Below are positions 54,048-63,743 of a DNA stretch of 64,000 nt, one piece after another. Made by a program: the position numbers and the translations under genes. The notes under the pieces are model-generated. The model was not told the DNA's origin, made no database searches, and saw nothing but the letters and a program-made list of their open reading frames with translations. Origin of the DNA: Gnetum montanum (Eukaryota > Streptophyta > Gnetopsida > Gnetales > Gnetaceae); assembly GCA_015680685.1 (NCBI GenBank), contig MNCI01008366.1, positions 608,406 through 672,405 on the forward strand. Direction: 5' to 3'. Each line of letters starts with the position of its first letter. The stretch's first letter is position 1.

Positions 54048-54182
54048 GCTCCAGATGAGGGCGTAGGACTTGTAGAGGGAAGAAATGAAGAATCGGCAAA
54101 GGACAACACAGGGGAAGGCGATGGGAAAGGAAATGATGCAGAAACGAATGGCGAAGATGATGTGAACAAGGAAAACCCATGA
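54048..54182 (+). pseudogene. Antisense gene exon 7, acidic C-terminus
   Basis: After GATACAG the open frame continues as an acidic Gly/Asn/Glu-rich tail (for example GEGDGKGNDAETNGEDD) to TGA at 54180-54182. Confidence 0.6.
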
Positions 54183-54354
54183 CAGCATGAGATTTTTTTC
54201 TGAAATTTTGAATTTTTGTAAAGATTTTTACAAACATTTTCTAAAAGGAAAAATTTTTGAATAAAGAAGAGAATTTCGAAAAAGAAATTGATTTCGCATT
54301 AACTTGTGCATTGTCTACGTGCTACGTTTTGTGTAAAATTTTCATGCTTTCATG

Positions 54355-54466
54355 TGCTAGTTTTAGGCCATTTTGGGCCACTGCTAGTTTTAAGCCATTT
54401 CGGGCCTCTGCTAGTTTTAGGCCATTTCTGGTCATTGCTAGTTTTAGGCCATTTTAGGCCTTAGCG
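54355..54466. repeat. CTAGTTTA hairpin repeat, cluster 3 (4 units)
   Basis: Four units of CTAGTTTTA(G/A)GCC-ATTT-N-GGCC at about 28-bp spacing, just past the antisense gene. The stem here is mainly GGCC/GGCC, another covarying variant of the same hairpin. Confidence 0.75.
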
Positions 54467-54825
54467 TAGGCATGCCAAAGAAATGATACATTAACAGCTT
54501 GAACAACGGCTAACTGGTAACTTCCATAGACAGATGGATGCAAACAACGAAAGATGGTAATGCACAAAGGATGGCGACTAGGCAAGAAGCAGCAGGGTTG
54601 CTACGTTATGCATAGTTTCTTTTTGACCCATCGTGGATTGAGCAGAGCATAAGGCCGAGGTGCTTTGCCAGGGCCTTTGTTTGCATCATTGTCCCCCACT
54701 TGGAAGGGCAACTGAACTCACGCGCTTTCATTTTGAAGACCGATCTGCTGAGCCGATTCTCCCGCTGGATGGTTAATGTGTGCGTAAGTAGGCACTTCAT
54801 TATTAGAGGTTACGACCTCTGAGCC
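54467..54825. other. Spacer between the antisense gene and protease
   Basis: No recognised domain; one GCTACGTTATGCATAG word near 54600. Confidence 0.4.
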
Positions 54826-55440
54826 CTACTCCATGTTTATGTTAGTGGTTGCTTGCGCTGCTACTTCGTCACCATGGATCACCACCTCCCTACCTGCGTA
54901 TGGTAGGTGGATTTCTTGGTGAACGGGCGAAGAAACAACCCTAAGTTGTGCTAACCATGATCTCCCCAAGATCAGGTTAAACCCGGGCATTTCTTCGACC
55001 ACGATGAACGTTGCGTTTTTGGGGAACTTGTCCCCTGCCATGAAGTCTATGTAGATTGTGCCTTTCACCAGGACACGTTCCCCATTGAACGACCTTAGGC
55101 ATGATGTCGTTGTGGGTTTTATTTGGTCGACCAAGCCCAGCTTGTCCATAATAGGGAAGGGGATGACGTTCATGGCAGCCCCATCATCAACATGTACCCT
55201 TCGGATCTGGTGTTGGCCGACTTGAATTGTGATGAAAATTGGTGCTGTAGTCACCTAGCCCCTTTCTGGATCTTCCCTAATGGCGTTGTCATAGAAAGTT
55301 AGTTGAGGCGGTTCTGGCTCTGCAGGTATGGAGGGAAGCATGACCGAGTAGATTGCTTCCTCTTCCGCTGGCATGTCTTTGTTGACCGAAATTGCTGTCA
55401 ACATGCGGATTAGAGCCTTACGGTATGGGACAGACGTCAT
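54826..55440 (-). pseudogene. Tat-like element protease
   Basis: Minus-strand retropepsin-type aspartic protease, 55254-54826: VHVDDGAAMNVIPFPIMDKLGL, then VKGTIYIDF, then MPGFNLILGRSWL. The flap and the ILGR-W motif are those of plant gypsy proteases; the active-site loop reads DDGA. The preceding piece 55440-55255 holds the usual LTF-D linker. They are joined across one stop at about 55255. Confidence 0.75.
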
Positions 55441-56653
55441 GATCAGGTTGTAGAAGCTCAGTGTAGTGTTTTTCTACTTTAGAGCTTATTTGACCTAAGT
55501 GAGGGCATCCAAGAGGTGTTGGCCCCCCTTGTTTAACGCTTTCCTCCTTTTCTATTTGTCCCAGAAGATGAATATCCCGAGAAGGGGCGATTTCGGGTTT
55601 GGGTATAAACCCTTTTTGGCAGGGCGACACGAACTGTATGGTTATAGCGACATCCCTCTTTGGTGACGAGGGCGTGGACATAGGGGGTAAAGACATAGGC
55701 TTGGAAATACCAAGGGTGGTACTTCCTCTCGACGTTTCACCTGCGAAATGCACTTCCCGTTATTTAGGATGAGAAGGTTATTCAGTTTTCTTGCGTTGGA
55801 TGGGGGCTGTCGAAGGAGTCGACCCCCTGATGATGAAAGGGGCTAACGCTATTAACGGGCGGGGTAGCGTGGTTTTGCTAATAGGTGGCATAGAGATGGA
55901 TGCCTGTGGAGGGACTCTTAAAATAAATGGCTGTTACGAGCTTTGGCCAGCCGCTGGTGGTGCTGGTGCACTACGTTGAGGTATATGGACCACGAATGGC
56001 TGTTGGGGTGGCCTAGGATCACTGTCAATACTGATGGTGTTAATGACATAACCGGTATTGTTGGCGTTGAGGGGGTCTGTGTAGACATGCATAGATTGGT
56101 TCTCAGGGTGTACTGGGTTGCTTTCGTCCAATACTAGTTTTCCCTGATTGATCAATATCTGGATGTCATCCTGCAACACCAAACAGTAATTTGTGTTGTG
56201 ACCACACTGTTGGTGATAGTCACAAAACCTGTCCAGCCTGAAACCCTTAGGAACTGGGGCCTCATTGGGCAGGGCCAAAGAGGGGTTGCTAAGGAGCTCG
56301 CAGTAGGGTTGATGTCTCTTGATTCCTTTTTTTGACATCTGCTTGTGTTGGATGTGCCCTGATACCAATAGTTGCTTCAGAAGTTCTGAAGGCTTGAGAG
56401 GTAGTGGGGTGTACTTTGAGTGATCTTTACGCTCAAAGTTCGGTTTGGGTTGTGCAGATGTCTCAGGTGCAGGTACTGGAGGTTGTGGCGCATTGCCCTG
56501 CTTAGGCATGAGGTTAGCTGCGAGTATGTCTAGTTTATTATTATTCTTGTTACTATTGTTACTAGGTTTGGGCTTGGCCTCGGTCATCACAACGACCACT
56601 ATGGTTGTTGGGGCCTTACCCTTGTCCTTCTTTGTGAAGGTGTTTTTGTAGGT
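55441..56653 (-). pseudogene. Tat-like element gag, C-terminal half
   Basis: 56599-55934 encodes PSELLKQLLVSGHIQHKQMS and FCDYHQQCGHNTNYCLVLQDD, the C-x2-H-x-GH-x4-C nucleic-acid-binding motif typical of Tat/Athila-type gag. 55753-55418 continues it in another frame. The N-terminal capsid half, present in the second element at 62436-61825, is missing here, so the gag joins the LTR through a deletion. Confidence 0.7.
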
Positions 56654-58650
56654 TGTATGGACCTAAATCGTCGGTGTAAGGCTAGAAGAGAAAAAAACAT
56701 CGAAAGATCGTTGGGCAGACATAGTTGACCCTGCCTTTGCCCGAGGGCAAGCTGGAAAAGAGAATGAAGGCAGAGTACCTTGGATGGTTTACACACAAAT
56801 CAACCAAGGACTTCCTCGAGCATAAGCTACAGCTATCATTGGGGTTATCGTAAATGGTGTAAACAGAATGTAAACGGAATGCAAACAGCGACATGAAATG
56901 TAAACAGAGCGTAGAGTGTAAACAGAGACTAAATTGTAAACGAAGCATAAACAGAGATATATTGTAAACAAAAGCGTAAACAGAGTAAACAATATAAATG
57001 GAAGGCAATAATAAAACTGTATTGTATTGTTTAACAAGAGTGTGGATCGGTTAAAGTGTTGTTGCGGGTGTGATAGCAAGTCAAGCGCTAAGCTCTGGAG
57101 TGATGTGGTGATGTGTTTGTGGGTGCTTGGATGCTAAGAGTCTCGTGTACCTGAGCGTCCAAGGTTCAAAGTTTCTCCTTCTTCAAAATTGCCAACCCCG
57201 TTTAAGTGAATCGATAGGGTATTTATAGGGTTTGGCTAGGCTCGGGCATGAAATTCGTAGATGGAATCGATGATCGAGAGATGAGAAGAAACAGGNTCGT
57301 AGATGGAATCGATGATCGAGAGATGAGAAGAAACAGGATCGTGTGACATGTGTCTGGTAGACAATTGTGTGTGAGTTAGTCGTGTGTAGGTAGACAGTTG
57401 TGTGTGAGTTAGTTGTGTGTAGGTAGACTACGTTCTTGACTAGGTACATTGCATTTTACAACTCAAGCTGGCTTACGCCCATGGAAGCAGTGTAAGAGCT
57501 TGACAAGCTCACAAATGGTGAGGCTTACAATGAAAATTTACAATGACTTCCAAGAGGGGTTGACTTTGGCTTACTTGAAACTTCATGGTCCTTTGAATCG
57601 ACTACTGTAGGATGTCGATTTGAGTGGTTCTATGGTTGTTTGAGGCATCTTTGCTTCACCAGGGCTTCCAGCATGAGTTGATTTGGTCCTGGCGTGTCCT
57701 TAGCATGCATTTGGAGTGCTTTTGTTTGGGCGTGAATAGTGTTCATGCTGATGAATAGTGCTCATGTTGATGAATAGTGTTCATGCTGATGAATAGTGTT
57801 CATGCTGGTGAATAGTGGTCACGCTGATGAATAGTGGTCACACTAGACTCACGCTGCCAGCGTGACCTCAACGTCACCTTAGCATGCATGACCAAAAATG
57901 ATGTGTTTTGTGTCAAAATTCCACCTTTTAAGACTTGTTTTTGAAGTGTAATTGCTACTTGCCCTTGGGGACATCTTGTATGTTTAATTTGAGCCTGTTT
58001 ATGCCTTGATCCAGGTCATTTTGGTAACTCATGCTGGACTCATGCTGTCAGCGTGAGTTGGGCGTGACTCCAGTGTGACTTGGGCATGAGCACTGAAAAT
58101 GGTATATTTTCGAGCCCAAAATCAGAATTCTGAGGGCTGGGACCTGGAGCAATCATTAGTGGACCTCGAGGAGGCCTTGTACCCTCTAAATTAGGCCATT
58201 TTAACACTGTTTTGAGGTTGTTTTGAGTTACTCACGCTAGACTCACGTTGCCAACGTGACCTGGGCGTGACCTCAGCCTGAGTAGCAAGATTTGTGCGAT
58301 TTTGACTTGAAATCTTGGATTTTGGATGTTGAAACTTGGAGCAACCATTAGTGGGCCTTGACAGGGCCTTGCCCATTCAAATTAGGATTGTTTTAACCTA
58401 ATTTGAAAGCTGTCAGGGTTGGTCACATTGAGGGCAAGCTAGCTTGACGGCATGAGCAAGCTGGCTTGAACAAGCTAGGTGTGAGTTCCATGCCTTAGTC
58501 AAGTTTTGCCTCTTGAATGCCGAAAAGGCCTTGAGTCGTTCTTGTTTCAAAGTATTAAGCTAAAATTTTGTGGTGTTTCATTGGTCCCTCTTTGTTGACG
58601 TTTGGAGGAATCCACCTAAGAGGTGTTGACAAAGAAGGACAAAACACCAT
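56654..58650 (-). repeat. 5' LTR of the Tat-like element
   Basis: It begins on the plus strand TGTATGGACCTAAATCGTCG. 56654-56840 is about 85% alike to 63554-63742. 56850-57000 is an array of GTAAACAGAG-type words. A minus-strand TATA (CCTATAAATACCC) lies near 57215. 57255-57337 is a 42-bp duplication at an N. U3 (57700-58400) is full of GAATAGTGTTCATGCTGAT and CACGCTGNCAGCGTGA-type words. 58571-58649 is the inverted repeat shared with the 3' LTR. The right boundary is approximate. Confidence 0.6.
57255..57338. repeat. 42-bp tandem duplication at an ambiguous base
   Basis: Two identical copies starting TCGTAGATGGAATCG at 57255 and 57297, with N at 57296 between them. May be an assembly overlap that was not merged. 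Confidence 0.7.
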
Positions 58651-59829
58651 GAACAACCAAGTACCAAGCATTGTCCGTCGGCCCTTGGCTAGATGTTATC
58701 GCACCGTGTTCAAAAGTACAAGGGATTGGGGAAATGTAGTTCAAGATGCAAGGGGATTGGTTGTAACTGGGGAAATCAAAAGATGATCAAGGGTTATAAG
58801 TGTTTCCAGAATTGTGGGAGAGAAATGCTCTCATGTGAACAAGTTATGTCTTTGGTCCTTGTCAATAGCCGGTTTTTAGCGAACTCAGAACCAAGACATT
58901 GGAGGTGCGTTCTTTGGAGAAACGGGACTTTTGTAGAGTGTTTACGAGGCCTGTTGTAAATAGCCAAAACCACATGATGATGCACAACATGGTCTCTTTG
59001 AGACATGAGTGTAATTGTTTTCTAAGACAATTGCTTTCTTGCCTAGGGCTTGTATGAGAGTAGCCAATAGTCTTTTGTTTATGATGTCAACAGGGTCATG
59101 AAGACATTTTCCATGCATTTTTCTCTTTGACCTTTTTGTTCTCTCTCTCTTTTTGTTTGTTTCTTCTTTTCCTTTGTTTTTGTTTTCTTTTATCTTTTTC
59201 TTTTATTTTATTTTTTTCTTTTCTTGGTCTTTTTGAAAGAGCTTACTTTTTGTGTCGTGCTCATGTTTGAGTGCTGGCATTTTGTGTCATGCATTGTGTA
59301 TTGTGTTTTATGTTGCAACTGCTAAGGGAGTTACAGTGTGCAACAGTGTATCAAGAGCTTTGGGTGAGTAGGATACAATGTATCCATGGGATGTAATTGA
59401 ATAGGCTAAGGGAGCATGTTGGGGAATAGGGAATGTATTAGGGGTCGAGAATGTACTTATGAATGGATTGATTAACCTAGTTGCAGGCGTCAAGAAAATG
59501 TGATACCTTGTCATCATGATGAAGTGCATCCATGCATGAACGCCTCAGGCGTGTCATCCTGCAAACATAACTCCAAGAAGACAAGAAAACCACAAGCAAA
59601 ATACTTAACTAAGCACTTTAAACTTGATAACAGCCAAGGAGATGGAGCCATCGCGTGCAATTTCAAAGTGGATAGCCTAGCATTAGCTTCATCTGGGTCT
59701 ATGAGACATATTATGTAGCAAGTTTTTATAAGACAATTGCCTTCCCGCCCGAGGCTTGCATGGGAAGAGCCAATTGCAGAAACAGATCTTTTCAAGTATT
59801 GCCTGGTTGTTGATGATGTCGATGATGTT
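58651..59829. other. Spacer between the two Tat-like elements
   Basis: 59021-59090 and 59728-59815 are divergent copies of one segment (AGACAATTGC, then a CCGAGGCTTG-like block, then TGATGATGTC). A T-rich tract lies at 59120-59230. No gene recognised. Possibly the rearranged 3' end of the second element. Confidence 0.4.
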
Positions 59830-60080
59830 GCTAGTTTATAGTCTTAGTGGACTGTTGCAGGTTAGTTTCACGTCATAACCCTTTAGACGGTGCCAGTTTA
59901 TCGTCGTAGCGGACGATGCATTGCTAATTTATAATCATAGCAGACTATGAAGAGGCAAGCTAGTTTATAGTCTTAGTGGACTCTGGATGCTAGTTTCATG
60001 TCATGGCGGACAAATGTGGTAGTTTAGTGTCATGTTGGAGTGAGCTCTGTGGTATCAGTTTTAAGTCATGATGCCAGGAT
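59830..60080. repeat. CTAGTTTA hairpin repeat, cluster 4 (8 units)
   Basis: Eight units at about 30-bp spacing. Stem variants include AGTC/GACT, CGTC/GACG and TGTC/GACA, each with a 6-base loop close to TTAGTG or GTAGCG. Confidence 0.75.
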
Positions 60081-60242
60081 TGTTCTGTGCTTACCTTGCT
60101 TGTGTAAGGTGTGATGCTACATGCATGGTCATGTTGTGTGTCTCCAAGATCCTGCAAAGATCAACTAGGAAGAAAACAACATCAAGCGACACTTGTTGTA
60201 AATAGAGTTAAAATGTATGAATGAAAAAGCAATGCAAGAAGT

Positions 60243-60325
60243 GATAGTTTTAGGCCATTCCGAGCTGTAAGCTAGTTTAAGGCCTTTTCGGGCCCTTGTT
60301 AGTTTAACATCATTTTGGACAGAGG
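60243..60325. repeat. CTAGTTTA hairpin repeat, cluster 5 (3 units)
   Basis: Three units, including CTAGTTTAAGGCCTTTTCGG-GCC with a GGCC/GGCC stem. Next to the protease of the second element. Confidence 0.65.
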
Positions 60326-60443
60326 TTGTGAAGGGCTATTGGGTGGATGGGGCATTGTCACCACGTATGATGGTCTCCCTCCCTTTGTGGAGGAGGTGGA
60401 GTTCTTGGTGGATGGGAAATGACACTGCACATGATCTAGCTAG

Positions 60444-61055
60444 CTAGGGGCATCCTAGGATCATGTTGTAGTTTGGCATCTTGTCAACGACTGTAAAGTT
60501 TGCAAATGTGGGGTGCTGGTCTCCTATCATGAAGGCGATGTGGATTGTGCCTTTAATGGCTATGCATGCTCCATCGAAGGAGTTTAGAGACTCAATTTTG
60601 ATCGATTGAATGTTGTGTGTTAGGCCTAGTTGTTCGACGACGGAGTGTGCAACAACGTTTTCTGCCGTGCCATCATCGATGTGTACTCTATGTACTGTGT
60701 ATTTTCTGATACTTACACTAATGTTCAATGGTGCATGTGTGACCTCCCCTTGTTTGGGATCGATCTTGACATCATTGTTGCGGAAGGTTAGCGTCATTGT
60801 GTTTGTATCTTGTGGTACAAGGGATGTAATGGCTCCATGAATGGCGTCTTTAGTTGGAGACATGTTTTCTGTAGCAGGGATGAAGGCAAGCATGTGTGCT
60901 AGTGCTTGGCGATGCTTTGATGATGTTAAGACGAGGTCGAGCAAGGTAGGTGTTACATTCTTATGTTTTAATGCATTGTGTGTATGAGATAGTACGTCTG
61001 TGAGGTCGTTGTTTATGTTTTTTGTGGTGGGAGCCTCCTCTATTGTGTGAGCCAT
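60444..61055 (-). pseudogene. Second Tat-like element, protease
   Basis: Minus-strand retropepsin-type protease relic: HRVHIDDGTAENVVAHSVVE, then IKGTIHIAFMIGD, then MPNYNMILGCP. It parallels the protease at 55254-54826 closely in layout. The frame is open across 203 codons. Past the ILG motif, where RT should follow, only repeats and unassigned sequence are found: the element lacks pol in this window. Confidence 0.75.
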
Positions 61056-61227
61056 AATGTAGAGCTCTTGTGGAGGGGCAATGCATAAGGATTGTTTTTT
61101 AGTGGCCCTAGGGGTAGAGCTAGGGCTGGTTTATGGTTTAGGCATTGGTAACTTGGGTTGCCACTGCTTGTATGTGGCCAAGTTGCTAGAACTTGGACTT
61201 GGTGTGGATGTCGCTGGAGCAACTTGT

Positions 61228-61282
61228 GTGTTTAACATCACAATGGATGGTGGCTGGCAATTTAACGTCGTACCAGACGGGT
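61228..61282. repeat. CTAGTTTA-type units inside gag (2 units)
   Basis: TTTAACATCACAATGGATGG and TTTAACGTCGTACCAGACGG lie within gag coding sequence and translate on the minus strand to TLNCQ and MLNTQ. Confidence 0.55.
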
Positions 61283-62597
61283 TGTTAGGTGTTGTCCTTA
61301 TGATGAAGGGTCTCTTACTTTGGGAAGTCGTTGAAGGTACAGGACTACTAGGTTGCACTGTGTTGAGCAATCCTTTCTTTGCCATTCTTTGCAAATCGTT
61401 TTGCAAAGTTCGACAAGTTTCTGTGTTGTGTCCAGGCATTTGCTGGTAGTGGCAGTATGCACTGAAGTCAAAATGTTTTAGTGGGATGACTTACCAATTG
61501 ACAGTGTTTCTGGTTACGTATGTAAGCATCATTTGACATGCGTTTGCATTGGACCAAACTAGCGTTGAGGAGTTGTTCTAGAAATTGGGAAGTTTTTCTT
61601 GGTAAGGATATGTGTTTGCGTTGGGTGTGCTCATGTCTAGGAGCAGCTTGTGTGGCAGCGCTAAAGCTAGAGCTGGCGGCTTGGGGTGTTGAGGCCACAG
61701 GCCTGTTGGTTGCATGTGTTGGCATGGTAATTGTTGCAATTGTTGCGTTTGATGTTGCTTGTGTATCCTGCGCTATTTGTGTTGTTTGTGTTGGTTGCAA
61801 TTGTTGCAATTGTTGTTGTTTGTGTTATTGTGCATGTTGTTGTTTTTTGTGTTGGCTCCTGTAGGCCAAGTAGGATGGGTCATTGCTTGCTCTTGTTGCC
61901 TCTTCGATGCCCTTTGCTTGGTCAAAGGCCTGGGTAAGAGACTTTGGGGCTTGGTAGAGCCATTTGGACTTGATGAAGTCATTTATTGCACCCTTGAAGA
62001 TTGCCAAGAGATGTATCTCCGTGATCGGCTCATGCATTTCATTGGTTGTGGCATTCCATAGCTGGAGGAAGGGTAGTATTAGCTCCAGGAGTCCTTGTCT
62101 GACATGGAGGAGCTTGTCGATTATCACTTCAAGTCTGATGTTGTATCTAAAGCGTGTCACAAACTAGTATATGAGGTCCTCGAGGGATGCGATGGAAGCT
62201 CTGGGTAGGGCATGATACCAGTCTAAAGCTTTGCCAGTGAGCGACAGGGGAAGGAGGCGTAGAATGGCATGTGGCCAAGAGTGCAATGTGATGGATTCTA
62301 TGCGGAATGTGATGATATGTGCATTGGGGTCACTATGACCATTGTATTTTGTCAGATGTGGCAACAAACTGCCCACAGGTAGTGTAAGGGGTGGGACCAT
62401 AGGACAGATCGGATCATCACGACAAAAGTCCACCACCTTGGGTGTGTCTGAGAAGGCAGCCTTAAGCTGGTTGATTTCCTCTATCGAAGTCTAGATGAGT
62501 TAGGACACTTGTTCCCAACTCATAGATTCACCAGCTAGTTGTGTTGATTGGACTTGTGTAGGTGGTGCGGTGAAGGGTTGGATCACCAGTTGTGGGC

Positions 62598-62712
62598 TTT
62601 GCGAGTTTAATATCATGGCAAATGGTTGTTGGTAGTTTAACATCATATCAGATATGTGTTGGCAGTTTAAGGTTATACTAGGCCATGGATAGTTTAACGT
62701 CATCTCGGACAG
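62598..62712. repeat. CTAGTTTA-type units inside gag (4 units)
   Basis: Four units at 25-35 bp spacing (AGTTTAATATCATGG, AGTTTAACATCATATCAGA, AGTTTAAGGTTATAC, AGTTTAACGTCATCTCGGA) inside the gag N-terminal part. On the minus strand they give the repeated peptides MTLNYP, ITLNCQ, MMLNYQ and MILNSQ. Confidence 0.65.
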
Positions 62713-63189
62713 ATGATGAGCAGGTGCCTGAGGCACTGGTGAAACAAGCGTGGAACATGTGACACCTGCGTAAATGTTGGGTTGAGGTTTGGGAGGTTGG
62801 GGCATGGCCCTAGCATAGGCATAAGGTACTTGTGTTGCTTGGGGCTGGACATCGTCATACATACAAGGTGTTTGGATTGTTTGGGGCTGGGCCCCAGTGT
62901 GTGTAGACTGTGAAGTGAATACCTTGGGCGTGTGCTCCAAATGTTGTGATTGTTGTGAGGAGGCAAGGCCCCAAGCACTATTGGGTTCAGGCAGGGGCGC
63001 GAACTCGTACTCGTACTCGGATGGTGATCTTGGGTAAGAGGAAGTCATATCAAAATTGTTGTGCTGTGTGTATTGCATGTATTGGACAAGGTGATCCATG
63101 TTGGTGGCAGTTGGTACTTAGATCGGCTTGAAGTTAGGTGCGAATTGTGGTGAATTCGGCTTTGAAATGGATGCGTTTTGTGTGTTTTT

Positions 63190-63400
63190 GTTGAAAAACA
63201 CTGTAGCGGTATTGTAGAAATACTATAGCAGTGTGAGTACTGTAGCAGCTACAAAACACTATAGCAGTGTAAGGTTACTGTAGTAAGCAGAGGTCACACT
63301 GGAGGTCATGCTGGACTGTGAGCATTGTAGTAACCACAAAACACTGTAGCAGCATAAGGTTACTGTAGCAAGTGGAGGTCACGCTAGCAGTGTGAGTGCA
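63190..63400. repeat. CACTGTAGCAG word cluster
   Basis: Words such as ACTGTAGCAG, ACTATAGCAGTGT and GTTACTGTAGTAAG occur about eight times in direct and partly inverted form between the gag start and the LTR fragment. Confidence 0.6.
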
Positions 63401-63553
63401 GCGTGAGTAAGTCAAGCTGGGCGTGTGTAAGCTAGCTTGACAAGGTAAGATTTAGTTTTAGCACTTGGTCTGTGTAGCATTTGGACAAGTAGTGTGATCA
63501 GGGTTTTGATTAAATGGTAAACATGTTTGGCCCTCCTTCTAGCGCCATTTTAT

Positions 63554-63743
63554 TGTACTGACCTAAATTGTCGGTGTAACATTGGAAGGAAAAATAGACA
63601 CCGAAAAATTGTTGGGCAAGCACAGCTGACCCTGCCTTTGCCCGAGGGCAAGTTGGAAAAGAGAACGAAGGTAGAGTGCCTTGGATGGTTTCCATGCAAA
63701 TCAACCAAGGACTTCCCCAAGTGTAAGCTATGGCTATCGTTGG
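63554..63743 (-). repeat. LTR fragment of the second Tat-like element
   Basis: 190 bp alike to 56654-56840, starting TGTACTGACCTAAATTGTCG and ending CTATCGTTGG. It contains the CTTTGCCCGAGGGCAAG hairpin. It is cut by the LTR at 63744. Left of it, on the minus strand, ATGGCGCTAGAAGGAGGG is a candidate primer binding site, seven bases from the LTR end. Confidence 0.65.

Larger units (their letters stand above)
50402..54182 (+). pseudogene. Antisense spliced gene inside the Tat-like element
   Basis: Plus-strand multi-exon gene running against the host element's pol. Supported exons: 50402-50685, 50932-51201, about 51299-52349, 52474-52824, 52918-53031, 53136-53959, 54048-54182 (TGA at 54180-54182). 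Introns are 88-246 bp, GT-AG; the last four keep the reading frame exactly (junction phases 1, 1, 1, 0), and the first also fits (phase 2). Exon 1 looks like the start of an FCP1/NIF-type HAD phosphatase. Exon 4 encodes an acidic stretch (EEEEDEEGDEE). Exon 6 encodes a long helical, charged region (53303-53750) and exon 7 an acidic, Gly/Asn-rich tail. Nonsense codons are present, including TAG at about 53014, TGA at about 53278 and TAG at 53750, and there is a frameshift near 51480, so this copy is dead. Extra and antisense ORFs are known in Tat-lineage elements; this placement and intron content look unusual. Function unknown. Confidence 0.65.
61056..63099 (-). pseudogene. Second Tat-like element, gag
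   Basis: Minus-strand gag relic in several frames. 63099-62500 is a Pro/Gln-rich N-terminal part with repeated M-x-LN-x-Q peptides. 62436-61825 is the capsid-type domain (LTKYNGHSDPNAHIITFRIE, LTGKALDWYHALPRASI, then a LW-TNEMHEPITEIHL block). 61809-61468 holds LEQLLNASLVQCKRMS. 61439-61131 contains PGHNTETCRTLQNDLQ, corresponding to the nucleic-acid-binding motif. Stops separate the pieces (for example at about 62163 and 61810). Confidence 0.75.

Noticed and set aside
57700-57845. Simple satellite of GAATAGTGTTCATGCTGAT
   Set aside because: Only about five irregular units, confined to an LTR U3; treated as part of the LTR and not as a separate satellite.
42456-58650. Endogenous pararetrovirus or retrovirus
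   Set aside because: Flanking LTRs, an integrase, a second RNase H and no envelope or movement protein point to a Tat-type Ty3/gypsy retrotransposon.
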